From Colletes latitarsis (taxonomy: Eukaryota; Arthropoda; Insecta; Hymenoptera; Colletidae), in contig NW_027488367.1 in the NCBI RefSeq assembly GCF_051014445.1, forward strand, positions 26,583,501 to 26,647,500: a stretch of 64,000 nt of DNA. Reading direction: 5' to 3'. Position 1 is the stretch's first letter. The number at the start of each line of letters is the position of its first letter. This document shows positions 15,701 to 25,889 of this stretch, piece by piece. The notes under the pieces are model-generated. The model saw only the letters and a program-made list of their open reading frames with translations, was not told the DNA's origin and did no database searches. The position numbers and the translations under genes are program-made.

Positions 15701-16560
15701 ATACTCGTTGACAAGACCCTGGGTTTTTTTCTGGCTTGGATCACGTAGTAATGTGGTTCCACACTGAAACAGTCGATTAAACTTGGCTTCGATCAATATT
15801 TTAGAGGATAACGCAAGTTAGGTCTGGGTTAGGCCTGGGATTTGCCCTCATCAGACTCATACTTTCCCATTCTTCACATACTTGTTGAACGGATCCTGGG
15901 TTTTTTCTGGTTTGGATCACGCAGTAATGTGGTACCACACTGAAACAGTCGATTAAACCTGGTTTCGATCAATATTTTAGTGGATAACGCAAGTTAGGTC
16001 TGGGGTAGGTCTGGGATTTGCCCTCATCAGACTCATACCTACGCACACTTCACATACTCGTTGAACAGATCCTGGGTTATTTTCTGGTTTGGATCACATA
16101 GTAATGAGGTACCAAACTGAAACAGTCGATTAAACCAGGTTTCGATCAATATTTTTGAGGATAACGCATGTTAGGTCTAGGTTAGGCCTGGGATTTTCAC
16201 TCATCAGACTCATACTTTCGCATTCCTCACATACTTGTTGAACGGATCCTGTGTTTTGTCTGGCATGTATCACGTAGTAATGTGGTACCACACTGAAACA
16301 GTCCATTAAACCTGGTTTGGATCAATATTTTAGAGGATAACGCATGTTAGGTCTAGGTTAGCCCTGGGATTTTCACTCATCAGACTCATACTTTCGCATA
16401 TTTCTCATACTTCATGGCTGGATCCTGGGCTATTTCTGGATTGGATCACGTGGTAATGTGGTACCACACTGAAAAAGTCAATTAAACCTGGTTTCCATCA
16501 ATATTTTAGAGGAAAACGCATGTTAGGTCTAGGTTAGGCCTGGGATTTGCCCTCATCAGG

Positions 16561-16620
16561 GTCATACTTCCGCAGTTTTAACATATATGTTGACCTGATC
16601 GAGGGTTTTTTCTGCTTTGG
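16561..16620. repeat. Rare divergent monomer subtype
   Basis: GTCATACTTCCGCAGTTTTA then ACATATATGTTGACCTGATC replaces the usual variable segment. Related segments occur at 25,539-25,598, 56,657-56,690 and 60,897-60,930, each after CATCAGG. The last two have exchanged their right half for the common TTGTTGAACGGATCC. Confidence 0.8.
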
Positions 16621-17050
16621 ATCACGTAGTGAAGTGGTACCGCACTGAAGCAGACCACTAAACCTGGTTTGGATCAATATTTTAGAGGATAACGCGTGTT
16701 AGGTTTGGGTTAGGTCTAGGATTTGCACTCATCAGGCTCATACTTTCGCATATTTCTCATATTTCATGGCTAGATCCTGGGCTGTTTCAGGATTGTATCA
16801 CGTAGTAATGTGGTACCACGCTGAAACAGTCAATTAAAACTGGTTTCGATCAATATTTTAGAGGATAACGCAAGTTTGGTCTGGGATAGGTCTGGGATTT
16901 GCCCTCATCAGGCTCATACTTTCGCGTTTTTCACATACTTGTTGAACTGGTCCTCGGTTTTTTCTGGTTTGGATCACGTAGCAATGTGGTACCACACTGA
17001 AACAATCAATTAAACCTGATCTTGATAAATATTTTAGAGGATAACGCATG

Positions 17051-17072
17051 TTAGGTCTGGGTTAGGTCTGGG
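17051..17072 (+). repeat. Two perfect tandem copies of the telomere-like 11-mer
   Basis: TTAGGTCTGGG at 17,051-17,061 is followed directly by the same word at 17,062-17,072. Other perfect pairs include 28,671-28,692. Most monomers have the pair with one or two changes, such as TTAGGTCTGGG then TTAGGTCTAGG (320-341), or TTAGGTCTGGG then ATAGGTCTGGG. The pair sits at one fixed place in the monomer, just after GATAACGCATG or GATAACGCAAG. Confidence 0.85.
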
Positions 17073-18736
17073 ATTTGCCCTCATCAGGCTCATACTTTCG
17101 CATTCTTCACATACTTGTTGAACGGTTCCTGGGTTTTTTCTGGTTTGGATCACGTAATAATGTGGGGCCACACTGAAACAATCAATTAAACCTGGTCATG
17201 GTCAATATTTTAGAGAATAATTCATGTTATGTCTAGGTTAGGTCTGGGATTTGCTCTCATCAGGCTCATTCTTTCGCGTATTTCTCATACATGATGGCTA
17301 GATCCGGGGCTTTTTCTGGATTGCATCACGTAGTAATGAAGTACAACACTGAAACAGTCAATTAAACCTGGTCTTGATAAATATTTTAGAGGATAACGCA
17401 TGTTAGGTTTGGGTTAGGTCTAGGATTTGCCCTCATCAGGCTCATACTTTCGCATATTTCTCATACTTCATGGCTAGATCCTGGGCTGTTTCTGGATTGT
17501 ATCACGTAGTAATGGTGGTACCACGCTGAAACAGTCAATTAAAACTGGTTCCGATCAATATTTTAGAGGATAACGCAAGTTAGGTCTGGGATAGGTCTGG
17601 GATTCGCCCTCATCAGGCTCATACTTTCGCGTTTTTCACATACTTGTTGAACAGATCCTGGGTTTTTTCTGGTTTGGATCACGTAGTAATGTGGGACCAC
17701 ACTGAAACAGTCCATTAAACCTGGTTTGGATCAATATTTTAGAGGATAACGCAAGTTTGGTCTAGGTTAGGTCTGGGATTTTCACTCATAAGACACATAC
17801 TTTCGCATTCTTCACATACTTGTTGAACAGATCCTGGGTTTTTTATGGTTTGGTTCACGTAGTAATGTGGTACCACACTGAAACATTCAATTAATCCTAG
17901 TCTTGATAAATATTTTAGAGGATAACGCATGTTAGGTCTGGGTTAGGACTAGGATTTGCCCCCATCAGGCTCATACTTTCGCATATTCCTCATACTTCAT
18001 GGCTGGATCCTGGGCTATTTCTGGTTTGGATCACGTAGTAATGTGGTACCACACTGAAACAGTCAATTAAACCTGGTTTTGATCAATATTTTAGAGAATA
18101 ATTCATGTCAGGTCTACGTTAGGTCTGGGATTTGCTCTCATCAGGCTCATTCTTTCGCATATTTCTCACACTTGATGGCTAGATCCTGGGCTTTTTCCGG
18201 TTTGCATCACGTACTAATGTGGTACCACGCTGAAACAGTCAATTAAGCCTGATTTCGATGAATATTTTAGAGGATAACGCAAGTTAGGTCTGGGGTAGGT
18301 CTGGGATTCGCCCTCATCAGGCTCATACCTTCGCATATTTCTCATACTCGATGGCTAGATCCTGGGCTTTTTCTGGATTGCATCACGTAGTAATGAAGTA
18401 CAACACTGAAGCAGTCAATTAAACCTGGTTTCCATCTTTATCTTAGAGGACAACGCAAGTTAGGTCTGGGATAAGTCTGGGATCTGCCCTCATCAGGCTC
18501 ATACTTTCGCGTTTTTCACATACTTGTTGAACAGATCCTGTGTTTTTTCTGGTTTGGATCACGTAGTAGTGTGGTACCACACTGAAACAGTCCATTAAAC
18601 CTTGTTTGGATCAATATTTTAGAGGATAACGAATGTTAGGTCTGGGATAGGTCTGGGATTTGCCCTCATCAGACTCATACTTTCGCACACTTCACATACT
18701 CGTTGAACAGATCCTGGGTTATTTTCTGGTTTGGAT

Positions 18737-21700
18737 CACGAAGTAGTGTGGTACCACACTGAAACAGTCCATTAAACCTGGTTTCGCTCAATATTTTAGA
18801 GGATAACGCATGTTAGGTCTAGGTTAGGTCTAGGATTTGCCCTCATCAGGCTCATACTTTCGCATATTTCTCATACTTCATGGCTAGATCCTGGGCTGTT
18901 TCTGTATTGTATCACGTAGTAATGTGGTACCACGCTGAAACAGTCGATTAAACATGGTTTCGATCAATATTTTAGAGGATAACACAAGTTAAGTCTGGGA
19001 TAGGTCAGGGATTTGCCCTCATCAGGCTCATACTTTCGCATTCTTCACATACTTGTTGAACTGATCCTGGGTTATTTCTGGTTTGGATCACATAGTAATA
19101 TGGTACCACACAGAAACAGTCGATTAAACCAGGCTTCGATCAATATTTTTGAGGATAACGCATGTTAGGTCTAGGTTAGGCCTGGGATTTTCACTCATCG
19201 GACTCATACTTTCGCATTCTTCACATACTTGTTGAACGGATCCTTGGTTTTTTCTGGTTTGGATCACGTAGTAATGTGGGACCACACTGAAACAGTTAAT
19301 TAAACCTGGTTTCGATCAATATTTTAGAGAATAATTCATGTTAGGTCTAGGTTAGGTCTGGGATTTGCTCTCATCAGGCTCATTCTTTCGCATATTTCTC
19401 ATACTTGATGGCTAGATCCTGGGCTTTTTCTGGATTGCATCACGTAGTAATGAGGTACAACACTGAAAGAGTCAATTAAACCTGGTTTCCATCAATATCT
19501 TAGAGGACAACGCAAGTTAGGTCTGGGATATGTCTGGGATTTGCCCTCATCAGGCTGATACTTTCGCGTTTTTCACATACTTGTTGAAGAGATCCTGGGT
19601 TTTTTCTGGTTTGGATCACGTAGTAGTGTGGTACCACGCTGAAACAGTCCATTAAACCTGGTTTGGATCAATATTTTAGAGGATAACGCATGTTAGGTCT
19701 ATGTTAGGTCTGGGATTTTCTCTCATCAGGCTCATTCTTTCGCATATTTCTCATACATGTTGAACAGATCCTGGGTTTTTTCTGGTTTGGATCACGTAGT
19801 AATGTGGGACCACACTGAAACAATCAATTAAACCTGGTCTTGATAAATATTTTAGAGGATAACGCATGCTAGGTCTGTGTTAGGATTAGGATTTGCCCTC
19901 AACAGGCTCATACTTTCGCATATTTCTCATACTTGATGGCTAGATCCTGGGTTTTTTCTGGTTTGGATCACGTAGTAATGTGGTACCACACTGAAACAGT
20001 CGATTAAACCTGGTTTCGACCAATATTTTAGAGGATAACGCAAGTTAAGTCTGGGATTGGTCTGGGATTTGACCTCATCAGACTCATACTTTCGCACACT
20101 TCACATACTCGTTGAACAGATCCTGGGTTATTTTCTGGTTGGGATCACATAGTAATGTGGTACCACACTGAAACAGTCGATTAAACTAGGTTTCGATCAA
20201 TATTATTGAGGATAACGCATGTTAGGTCTAGGTTAGGCCTGGGATTTTCACTCACCAGACTCATACTTTCGCATTCTTCACATACTTGTTGAACGGATCC
20301 TGGGTTATTTCTGGTTTGGATCACGAAGTAGTGTGGTACCACACTGAAACAGTCCATTAAACCTGGTTTCGCTCAATATTTTAGAGGATAACGCATGTTA
20401 GGTCTACGTTAGGTCTGGGATTTGCTCTCATCAGGCTCATTCTTTCGCATATTTCTCATACTTGATGGCTAGATCCTGGGCTTTTTCTGGATTGCATCAC
20501 ATAGTAATGTGGCACCACACTGAAACAGTCGATTAAACCAGGTTTCGATCAATATTTTAGAGGATAACGCACGTTAGGTCTAGGATAGGTCTGGGATTTT
20601 CACTCATCAGACTCATACTTTCGCATTCTTCACATACTTGTTGAACGGATCCTGGGTTTTTTCTGGTTTGGATCACGTAGTAATGAAGTACCACACTGAA
20701 ACGGTCAATTAAACCTGGTTTCGATCAATATTTTAGAGGATAAGGCAAGTTATGTCTGGGATGGGTCTGTGATTTGCCCTCATCAGGCTCATACTTTCGC
20801 ATTCTTCACATACTTGTTGAACTGATCCTGGGTTTTTTCAGGTTTGGATCACGTAGTAATGTGGTACCACACTGAAACGGTCAATTAAACCTGGTACCGA
20901 TCAATATTTTAGAGGATAACGCAAGTTAGGTCTGGGATAGGTCTGGGATTTGACCTCATCAGACTCATACTTTCGCACACTACACATACTCGTTGAACAG
21001 CTCCTGGGTTATTTTCAGGTTTGGATCACATAGTAATGTGGTACCACACTGAAACAGTCGATTAAACCAGGTTTCGATCAATATTTTAGAAGAGAACGCA
21101 TGTTAGGTCTAGGTTAGGCCTGGGATTTTCACTCATCACACTCATACTTTCGCATTCTTCACATTCTTGTTGAACGGATCCTGGGTTTTTTCTGGTTTGG
21201 ATCACGTAGTAATGTGGGACCACACTTAAACAGTCAATTAAACCTGGTTTCGATCAATATTTTAGAGAATAATTCATGTTAGGTCTAGGTTAGGTCTGGG
21301 ATTTGCTCTCATCAGGCTCATTCTTTCGCATATTTCTCATACTTCATGGCTAGATCCTGGGCTGTTTCTGGATTGTATCACGTAGTAATGTGGTACCACG
21401 CTGAAACAGTCAATTAAACCTGGTTTCGATCAATATTTTAGAGAATAACGCAAGTTAGGTCTGGGATAGGTCTAGGATTTGCCCTCATCAGGCTCTTACT
21501 TTCGCATATTTCTCATACTTCATGGCTAGATCCTGGGCTATTTCTGGATTGGATCACGTAGTAAAGTGGTACCACACTGAAACAGTCGATTAAACCAGGT
21601 TTCGATCAATATTTTAGAGGATAACGCATGTTAGGTCTAGGTTAGGCCTGGGATTTTCACTCATCAGACTCATACTTTCGCATTCTTCACATACTTGTTG

Positions 21701-21940
21701 AACGGATCCTGGGTTTTTTCTGGTTTGGATCACGTAGTAATGTGGTACCACACTGAAACGGTCAATTAAACCTGGTTTCGATCAATATTTTAGAGGATAA
21801 CGCAAGTTAGGTCTGGGATAGGTCTGGGATTTGCCCTCATCAGGCTCATACTTTCGCATTCTTCACATACTTGTTGAACTGATCCTGGGTTTTTTCTGGT
21901 TTGGATCACGTAGTAATGTGGTACCACACTGAAACAGTCG
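18737..21940. repeat. Domain 2 duplication, upstream copy (left part)
   Basis: Matches 30,003-32,503. The offset falls stepwise from 11,266 bp (CACGAAGTAGTGTGG at 18,737 and 30,003) to 10,915 (GCATGCTAGGTCTGTG at 19,864 and 30,779) to 10,563 (ATGGGTCTGTGATTTGCC at 20,761 and 31,324). Each step is two monomers, so this copy has two pairs of monomers that the other lacks, or the other lost them. Similarity is patchy near 19,020-19,100. Confidence 0.8.
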
Positions 21941-21979
21941 ATTAAACCTGGTTTCGATCAATATTTTAGAGGATAACGC

Positions 21980-21992
21980 AAGTTAGGTCTGG
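21980..21992. repeat. Left target-site duplication of the retroposon
   Basis: AAGTTAGGTCTGG directly precedes the GC-rich insertion and is repeated at 22,326-22,338 directly after it (its first two A bases merge with the poly(A) tract, so the duplication is 11 to 13 bp). It consists of satellite sequence from the TTAGGTCTGGG unit. An uninterrupted monomer reads continuously through this point. Confidence 0.9.
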
Positions 21993-22007
21993 AATGCCCC
22001 GGGACGG

Positions 22008-22044
22008 ATAGCGGCGGGATGGAGTGGCCCCGTCCCGCCGCTAT
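22008..22044 (+). other. RNA hairpin 1 in the retroposon
   Basis: ATAGCGGCGGGA (22,008-22,019) is the exact reverse complement of TCCCGCCGCTAT (22,033-22,044), giving a 12 bp stem with a 13-base loop. It sits close to the 5' end of the insertion. Confidence 0.8.
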
Positions 22045-22091
22045 GAGGCAGTGTGTCTACTGGTGGGACCGATTGTCGCCCCGGGGGATGG

Positions 22092-22103
22092 GCGCGAAAG
22101 CGC
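22092..22103 (+). other. RNA hairpin 2: GAAA tetraloop
   Basis: GCGC-GAAA-GCGC, a 4 bp stem closed by a GNRA-type tetraloop. It is short and could be chance in GC-rich sequence, but it lies between two stronger hairpins. Confidence 0.45.
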
Positions 22104-22110
22104 GGGCACG

Positions 22111-22156
22111 GGGAGGATACCGGAAGAATGCTTCGAGCCATTCCCGGTATCCTCCC
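22111..22156 (+). other. RNA hairpin 3, long stem
   Basis: GGGAGGATACCGG (22,111-22,123) pairs exactly with CCGGTATCCTCCC (22,144-22,156), 13 bp. After a two-base bulge the stem can continue with GAATG (22,126-22,130) and CATTC (22,139-22,143), leaving an 8-base loop. It is the longest stem in the element. Confidence 0.8.
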
Positions 22157-22189
22157 AAAGCGTGCCGAAGGGTCACCGTGGGGTTTTTA

Positions 22190-22236
22190 GTGGGTAGGTC
22201 GCGCGCCTGTCGTTGTACGGGCGCGGGGAATCCCAC
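22190..22236 (+). other. RNA hairpin 4 with enclosing GTGGG/CCCAC stem
   Basis: CGCGCCTGT (22,202-22,210) pairs with ACGGGCGCG (22,217-22,225), 9 bp with one G-U pair and a 6-base loop. It is enclosed by GTGGG (22,190-22,194) and CCCAC (22,232-22,236), which can form an outer stem. Confidence 0.65.
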
Positions 22237-22240
22237 ACAC

Positions 22241-22272
22241 CCCTCCCACCTCTCCCCAAGGAGGTGGGAGGG
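22241..22272 (+). other. RNA hairpin 5, just upstream of the tail
   Basis: CCCTCCCACCTC (22,241-22,252) pairs exactly with GAGGTGGGAGGG (22,261-22,272), a 12 bp stem with an 8-base loop. It lies 26 bases before the poly(A) tract, where LINE reverse transcriptases often recognise 3' RNA structure. Confidence 0.8.
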
Positions 22273-22298
22273 AGTCTTTCGAAGATTTTCCCCACGAC

Positions 22299-22327
<29 letters not shown>
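22299..22327 (+). other. Poly(A) tail of the retroposon
   Basis: Twenty-nine consecutive A residues follow CCCCACGAC. No AATAAA-type signal is visible in the 30 bases before it. Homopolymer length in an assembly is approximate, and the last two A bases may belong to the target-site duplication. Confidence 0.9.
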
Positions 22328-22330
<3 letters not shown>

Positions 22331-22338
22331 AGGTCTGG
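22326..22338. repeat. Right target-site duplication of the retroposon
   Basis: AAGTTAGGTCTGG, the second copy of the 13 bp at 21,980-21,992. The satellite resumes in phase directly after it with GATAGGTCTGGC. Reading from the left copy straight to the base after the right copy restores a normal monomer. Confidence 0.88.
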
Positions 22339-22966
22339 GATAGGTCTGGCATTTGACCTCATCAGACTCATACTTTCGCACACTTCACATACTCCTTGAA
22401 CAGATCCTGGGTATATTTTCTGGTTTGCATCACATAGTAATGTCGTACGTCACTGAAACAGTCGATTAAACCTTGTTTCGATCAATATTTTAGAGGATAA
22501 CGCATGTTAGGTCTAGGTTAGGCCTGGGATTTTCACTCATCAGACTCATACTTTCGCATTCTTCACATACTTGTTGAACGGATCCTGGGTTTTTTCTGGT
22601 TTGGTTCACGTAGTAATGTGGGACCACACTGAAACAGTCAATTAAACCTGGTTTCGATCAATATTTTAGAGAATAATTCATGTTAGGTCTAGGTTAGGTC
22701 TGGGATTTGCCCCCATCAGGCTCATTCTTTCGCATATTTCTCAAACTTGATGGCTAGATCCTGGGCTTTTTCTGGATTGCATCACGTAGTAATGAAGTAC
22801 AACACGGAAACAGTCAATTAAACCTGGTTTCCATCAATATCTTAGAGGACAACGCAAGTTAGGTCTGGGATAGGTCTTGGATTTGCCCTCATCAGGCTCA
22901 TACTTTCGCGTTTTTCACATACTTGTTGAACAGATCCTGGGTTTTTTCTGGTTTGGATCACGTAGT

Positions 22967-22982
22967 AGTGTGGTACCACACT
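22967..22982. repeat. Example of the per-monomer palindrome (16 bp form)
   Basis: AGTGTGGTACCACACT is a perfect 16 bp inverted repeat with no spacer, centred on GGTACC. Most monomers carry at least the 10-12 bp core. Subtypes lose it through GTGGGACCAC, AAGTACAACAC or GTGGTTCCAC, so it is frequent but not universal. Confidence 0.85.
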
Positions 22983-23530
22983 GAAACAGTCGATTAAATC
23001 TGGTTTCGATCAATATTTTAGAGGATAACGCAACTTAAGTCTGGGAATGGTCCGGGATTTGACCTCATCAGACTCATACTTTCGCACACTTCACATACTC
23101 GTTGAACAGATCCTGGGTTATTTTCTGGTTTGGATCACATAGTAATGTGGTACCTCACTGAAACAGTCGATTAAACCAGGTTTCGATCAATATTTTTGAG
23201 GATAACGCATGTTAGGTCTAGGTTAGGCCTGGGATTTGACCTCATCGGACTCATACTTTCGCATTCTTCACATACTTGTTGAACGGATTCTGGGTTTTTT
23301 CTGGTTTGGTTCACGTAGTAATGTGGGACAACACTGAAACAGTCAATTAAACCTGGTTTCGATCAATATTTTAAGGAATAATTCATGTTAGGTCTAGGTT
23401 AGGTCTGGGATTTGCTCTCATCAGGCTCATTGTTTCGCATATTTCTCATACTTGATGGCTAGATCCTGGGCTTTTTCTGGATTGCATCACGTAGTAATGA
23501 AGTACAACACTGAAACAGTCAACTAAACCT
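22981..23530. repeat. Domain 2 duplication, upstream copy (middle part)
   Basis: Matches 32,492-33,040 at an offset of 9,511 bp (54 monomers). Both copies share GATTAAATCTGG, GCAACTTAAGTCTGGGAATG and GGTCCGGGATTTGACC, a rare run of variants. It continues into GAACGGATTCTGGG and GTGGGACAACACTG in both. Confidence 0.8.
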
Positions 23531-25889
23531 GGTTTCGATCAATATTTTAGAGAATAATTCATGTTAGGTCTAGGTTAGGTCTGGGATTTGCTCTCATCAG
23601 GCTCATTCTTTCGCATATTTCTCATACTTGATGGCTAGATCCTGGTCTTTTTCTGGATTGCATCACGTAGTAATGAAGTACAACACTGAAATAGTCAATT
23701 AAACCTGGTTTCGATCAATATTTTAGAGAATAATTCATGTTAGGTTTGGGTTAGGTCTAGGATTTGCCCTCATCAGGCTCATACTTTCGCATATTTTTCA
23801 TACTTCATGGCTAGATCCTGGACTGTTTCTGGATTGTGTCACGTAGTAATGTGGTACCACGCTGAAACAGTCGATTAAACCTGGTTTCCATCAATATTTT
23901 AGAGGGCAACGCAAGTTAGGTCTAGGTAAGGCCTGAGATTTTCACTGATCAGACTCATACTTTCGCATTCTTCACATACTTGTAGAACGGATCCAGGGTT
24001 TTTTCTGGTTTTGATCACGTAGTAATGAGGTACCACAATGAAACATTCAATTAAACCTGGTCTTGATAAAAATTTTACAGAATAACGCATGTTAGGTCTG
24101 GGTTAGGTCTAGGATTTGCCCTCATCAGGCTCATACTTTCGCATATTTCTCATACTTCATGGCTAGATCCTGGGCTATTTCTGGATTGGATCACGTAGTA
24201 ATGTGGTACCACACTGAAACAGTCAATTAAACCTGGTTTCGATCAATATTTTGGAGAATAATTCATGTTAGGTCTAGGTTAGGTCTGGGATTTGCTCTCA
24301 TCAGGCTCATTCATTCGCATATTTTTCATACATGTAGAACAGATCCTGGGTTTTTTCTGTTTTGGATCACGTAGTAATGTCGTACAACACTGAAACAGTC
24401 AATTAAACCTGGTTTCCATCAATATATTACGGAATAACGCATGTTAGGTCTGGGTTAGGTCTAGGATTTGCCCTCATCAGGCTCATTCTTTCGCATATTT
24501 CTCATACTTGATGGCTAGATCCTGGTCTTTTTCTGGATTGCATCACGTAGTAATGAAGTACAACACTGAAACAGTCAACTAAACCTGGTTTCGATCAATA
24601 TTTTAGAGAATAATTCATGTTAGGTCTAGGTTAGGTCTGGGATTTGCTCTCATCAGGCTCATTCTTTCGCATATTTCTCATACTTGATGGCTAGATCCTG
24701 GTCTTTTTCTGGATTGCATCACGTAGTAATGAAGAACAACACTGAAACAGTCAATTAAACCTGGTTTCGATCAATATTTTAGAGAATAATTCTTGTTAGG
24801 TTTGGGTTAGGTCTAGGATTTGCCCTCATCAGGCTCATACTTTCGCACACTTGACATACTCGTTGATCAGATCCTGGGTTTTTTTCTGGTTTGGATCACG
24901 TAGTAGTGTGGTACCACACTGAAACAGTCCATTAAACTTGGTTGCGATCAATATTCTAGAGGATAGCGCATGTTAGGTGTGGGTTAGGTCTAGGATTTGC
25001 CCTCATCAGGCTCATTCTTTCGCATATTTCTCAAACTTGGTGGCTAGATCCTGGGCTTTTTCTGGATTGCATCACGTAGTAATGTGGCACCACACTGAAA
25101 CATTCAATTAAACCTGGTCTTGATAAATATTTTAGAGGATAACGCATGTTAGGTCTGGGTTAGGTCTAGGATTTGCCCACATCAGACTCATACTTTCGCA
25201 TTCTTCACATACTTGTTGAACGGATCCTGGGTTTTTTCTGGTTTGGATCACGTAGTAATGTGGGACCACACTGAAACAGTCAATTAAACCTGGTTTCGAT
25301 CAATATTTTAGAGAATAATTCATGTTAGGTCTAGGTTAGGTCTGGGATTTGCTCTTATCAGGCTCATTCTTTCGCATATTTCTCATACTTGATGGCTAGA
25401 TCCTGGGCTTTTTCTGGATTGCATAACGTAGTAATGAAGTACAACACTGAAATAGTCAATTAAACCTGGTTTCCATCAATATTTTAGAGGACAACGCATG
25501 TTAGGTCTAGGTTAGGCCTGGGATTTGCCCTCATCAGGGTCATACTTTCGCAGTTTTAACATACATGTTGACCTGATCGAGGGTTTTTTCTGCTTTGGAT
25601 CACGTAGTAATGTGGGACCACACTGAAACAGTCAATTAAACCTGGTTTCGATCAATATTTTAGAGAATAATTCATGTTAGGTCTAGGTTAGGTCTCGGAT
25701 TTGCTCTTATCAGGCTCATTCTTTCGCATATTTCTCATACTTCATGGCTAGATCCTGGGCTTTTTCTGGATCGCATCACGTAGTAATGAAGTACAACACT
25801 GAAACAGTCAATTAAACCAGGTTTCCATCAATATTTTAGAGGATAACGCATGTTAGGTCTAGGTTAGGTCTGGGATTTTCACTCATCAG

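Larger units (their letters stand above)
1..15830. repeat. Domain 1: irregular ~18-monomer higher-order repeat
   Basis: Variant monomers recur here with spacings that are whole numbers of monomers. The monomer with GCATCTTAGGTCTG at 491 recurs at 3,659 (+3,168, 18 monomers). A block carrying TTGTCGAACTGATCC and GTGGTTTGGAACACG lies near 2,590, 5,934, 8,931 and 12,099, steps of 3,344, 2,997 and 3,168 bp, or 19, 17 and 18 monomers. The tract with CTTACTATCGCATATTACTC occurs at 1,941, 11,450 and 15,328. Blocks are very similar to each other by eye but their order is shuffled, so this is a mosaic of segmental duplications rather than a clean ladder. Similarity to this variant set falls off at about 15,829. 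Confidence 0.85.
21993..22327 (+). mobile_element. GC-rich poly(A)-tailed retroposon, probably a 5'-truncated LINE 3' end
   Basis: A 335 bp insertion unlike everything else in the window: 306 bp of GC-rich sequence followed by 29 A residues (22,299-22,327, up to two of them shared with the target duplication). The poly(A) tail with a 13 bp flanking duplication indicates reverse transcription by LINE machinery, with the plus strand as sense. The body can fold into at least five hairpins. An open frame of about 100 codons covers most of it, but it runs into poly-lysine and then satellite, so I do not call a gene. I see no clear tRNA-type A box or B box, which argues against a typical tRNA-derived SINE. 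The tract GGGGTTTTTAGTGGG followed by AATCCCACACACCCC reminds me of 3' untranslated regions of R1-clade insect LINEs, but that is memory and not a search. A structured-RNA retrocopy is the alternative. Confidence 0.88.

Noticed and set aside
22008..22298. tRNA-derived SINE
   Set aside because: No clear A box or B box in suitable spacing is visible in the body.
22057..22383. Minus-strand open frames of 108 and 64 codons across the retroposon with a phenylalanine run
   Set aside because: They are antisense readings of the poly(A) tail joined to satellite and GC-rich hairpins.
22019..22399. Plus-strand open frame of 126 codons across the retroposon
   Set aside because: It runs through the poly(A) tail as a lysine run and ends in satellite. 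GC-rich sequence has few stops by chance. It may include a LINE coding remnant, but I see no motif to support that.
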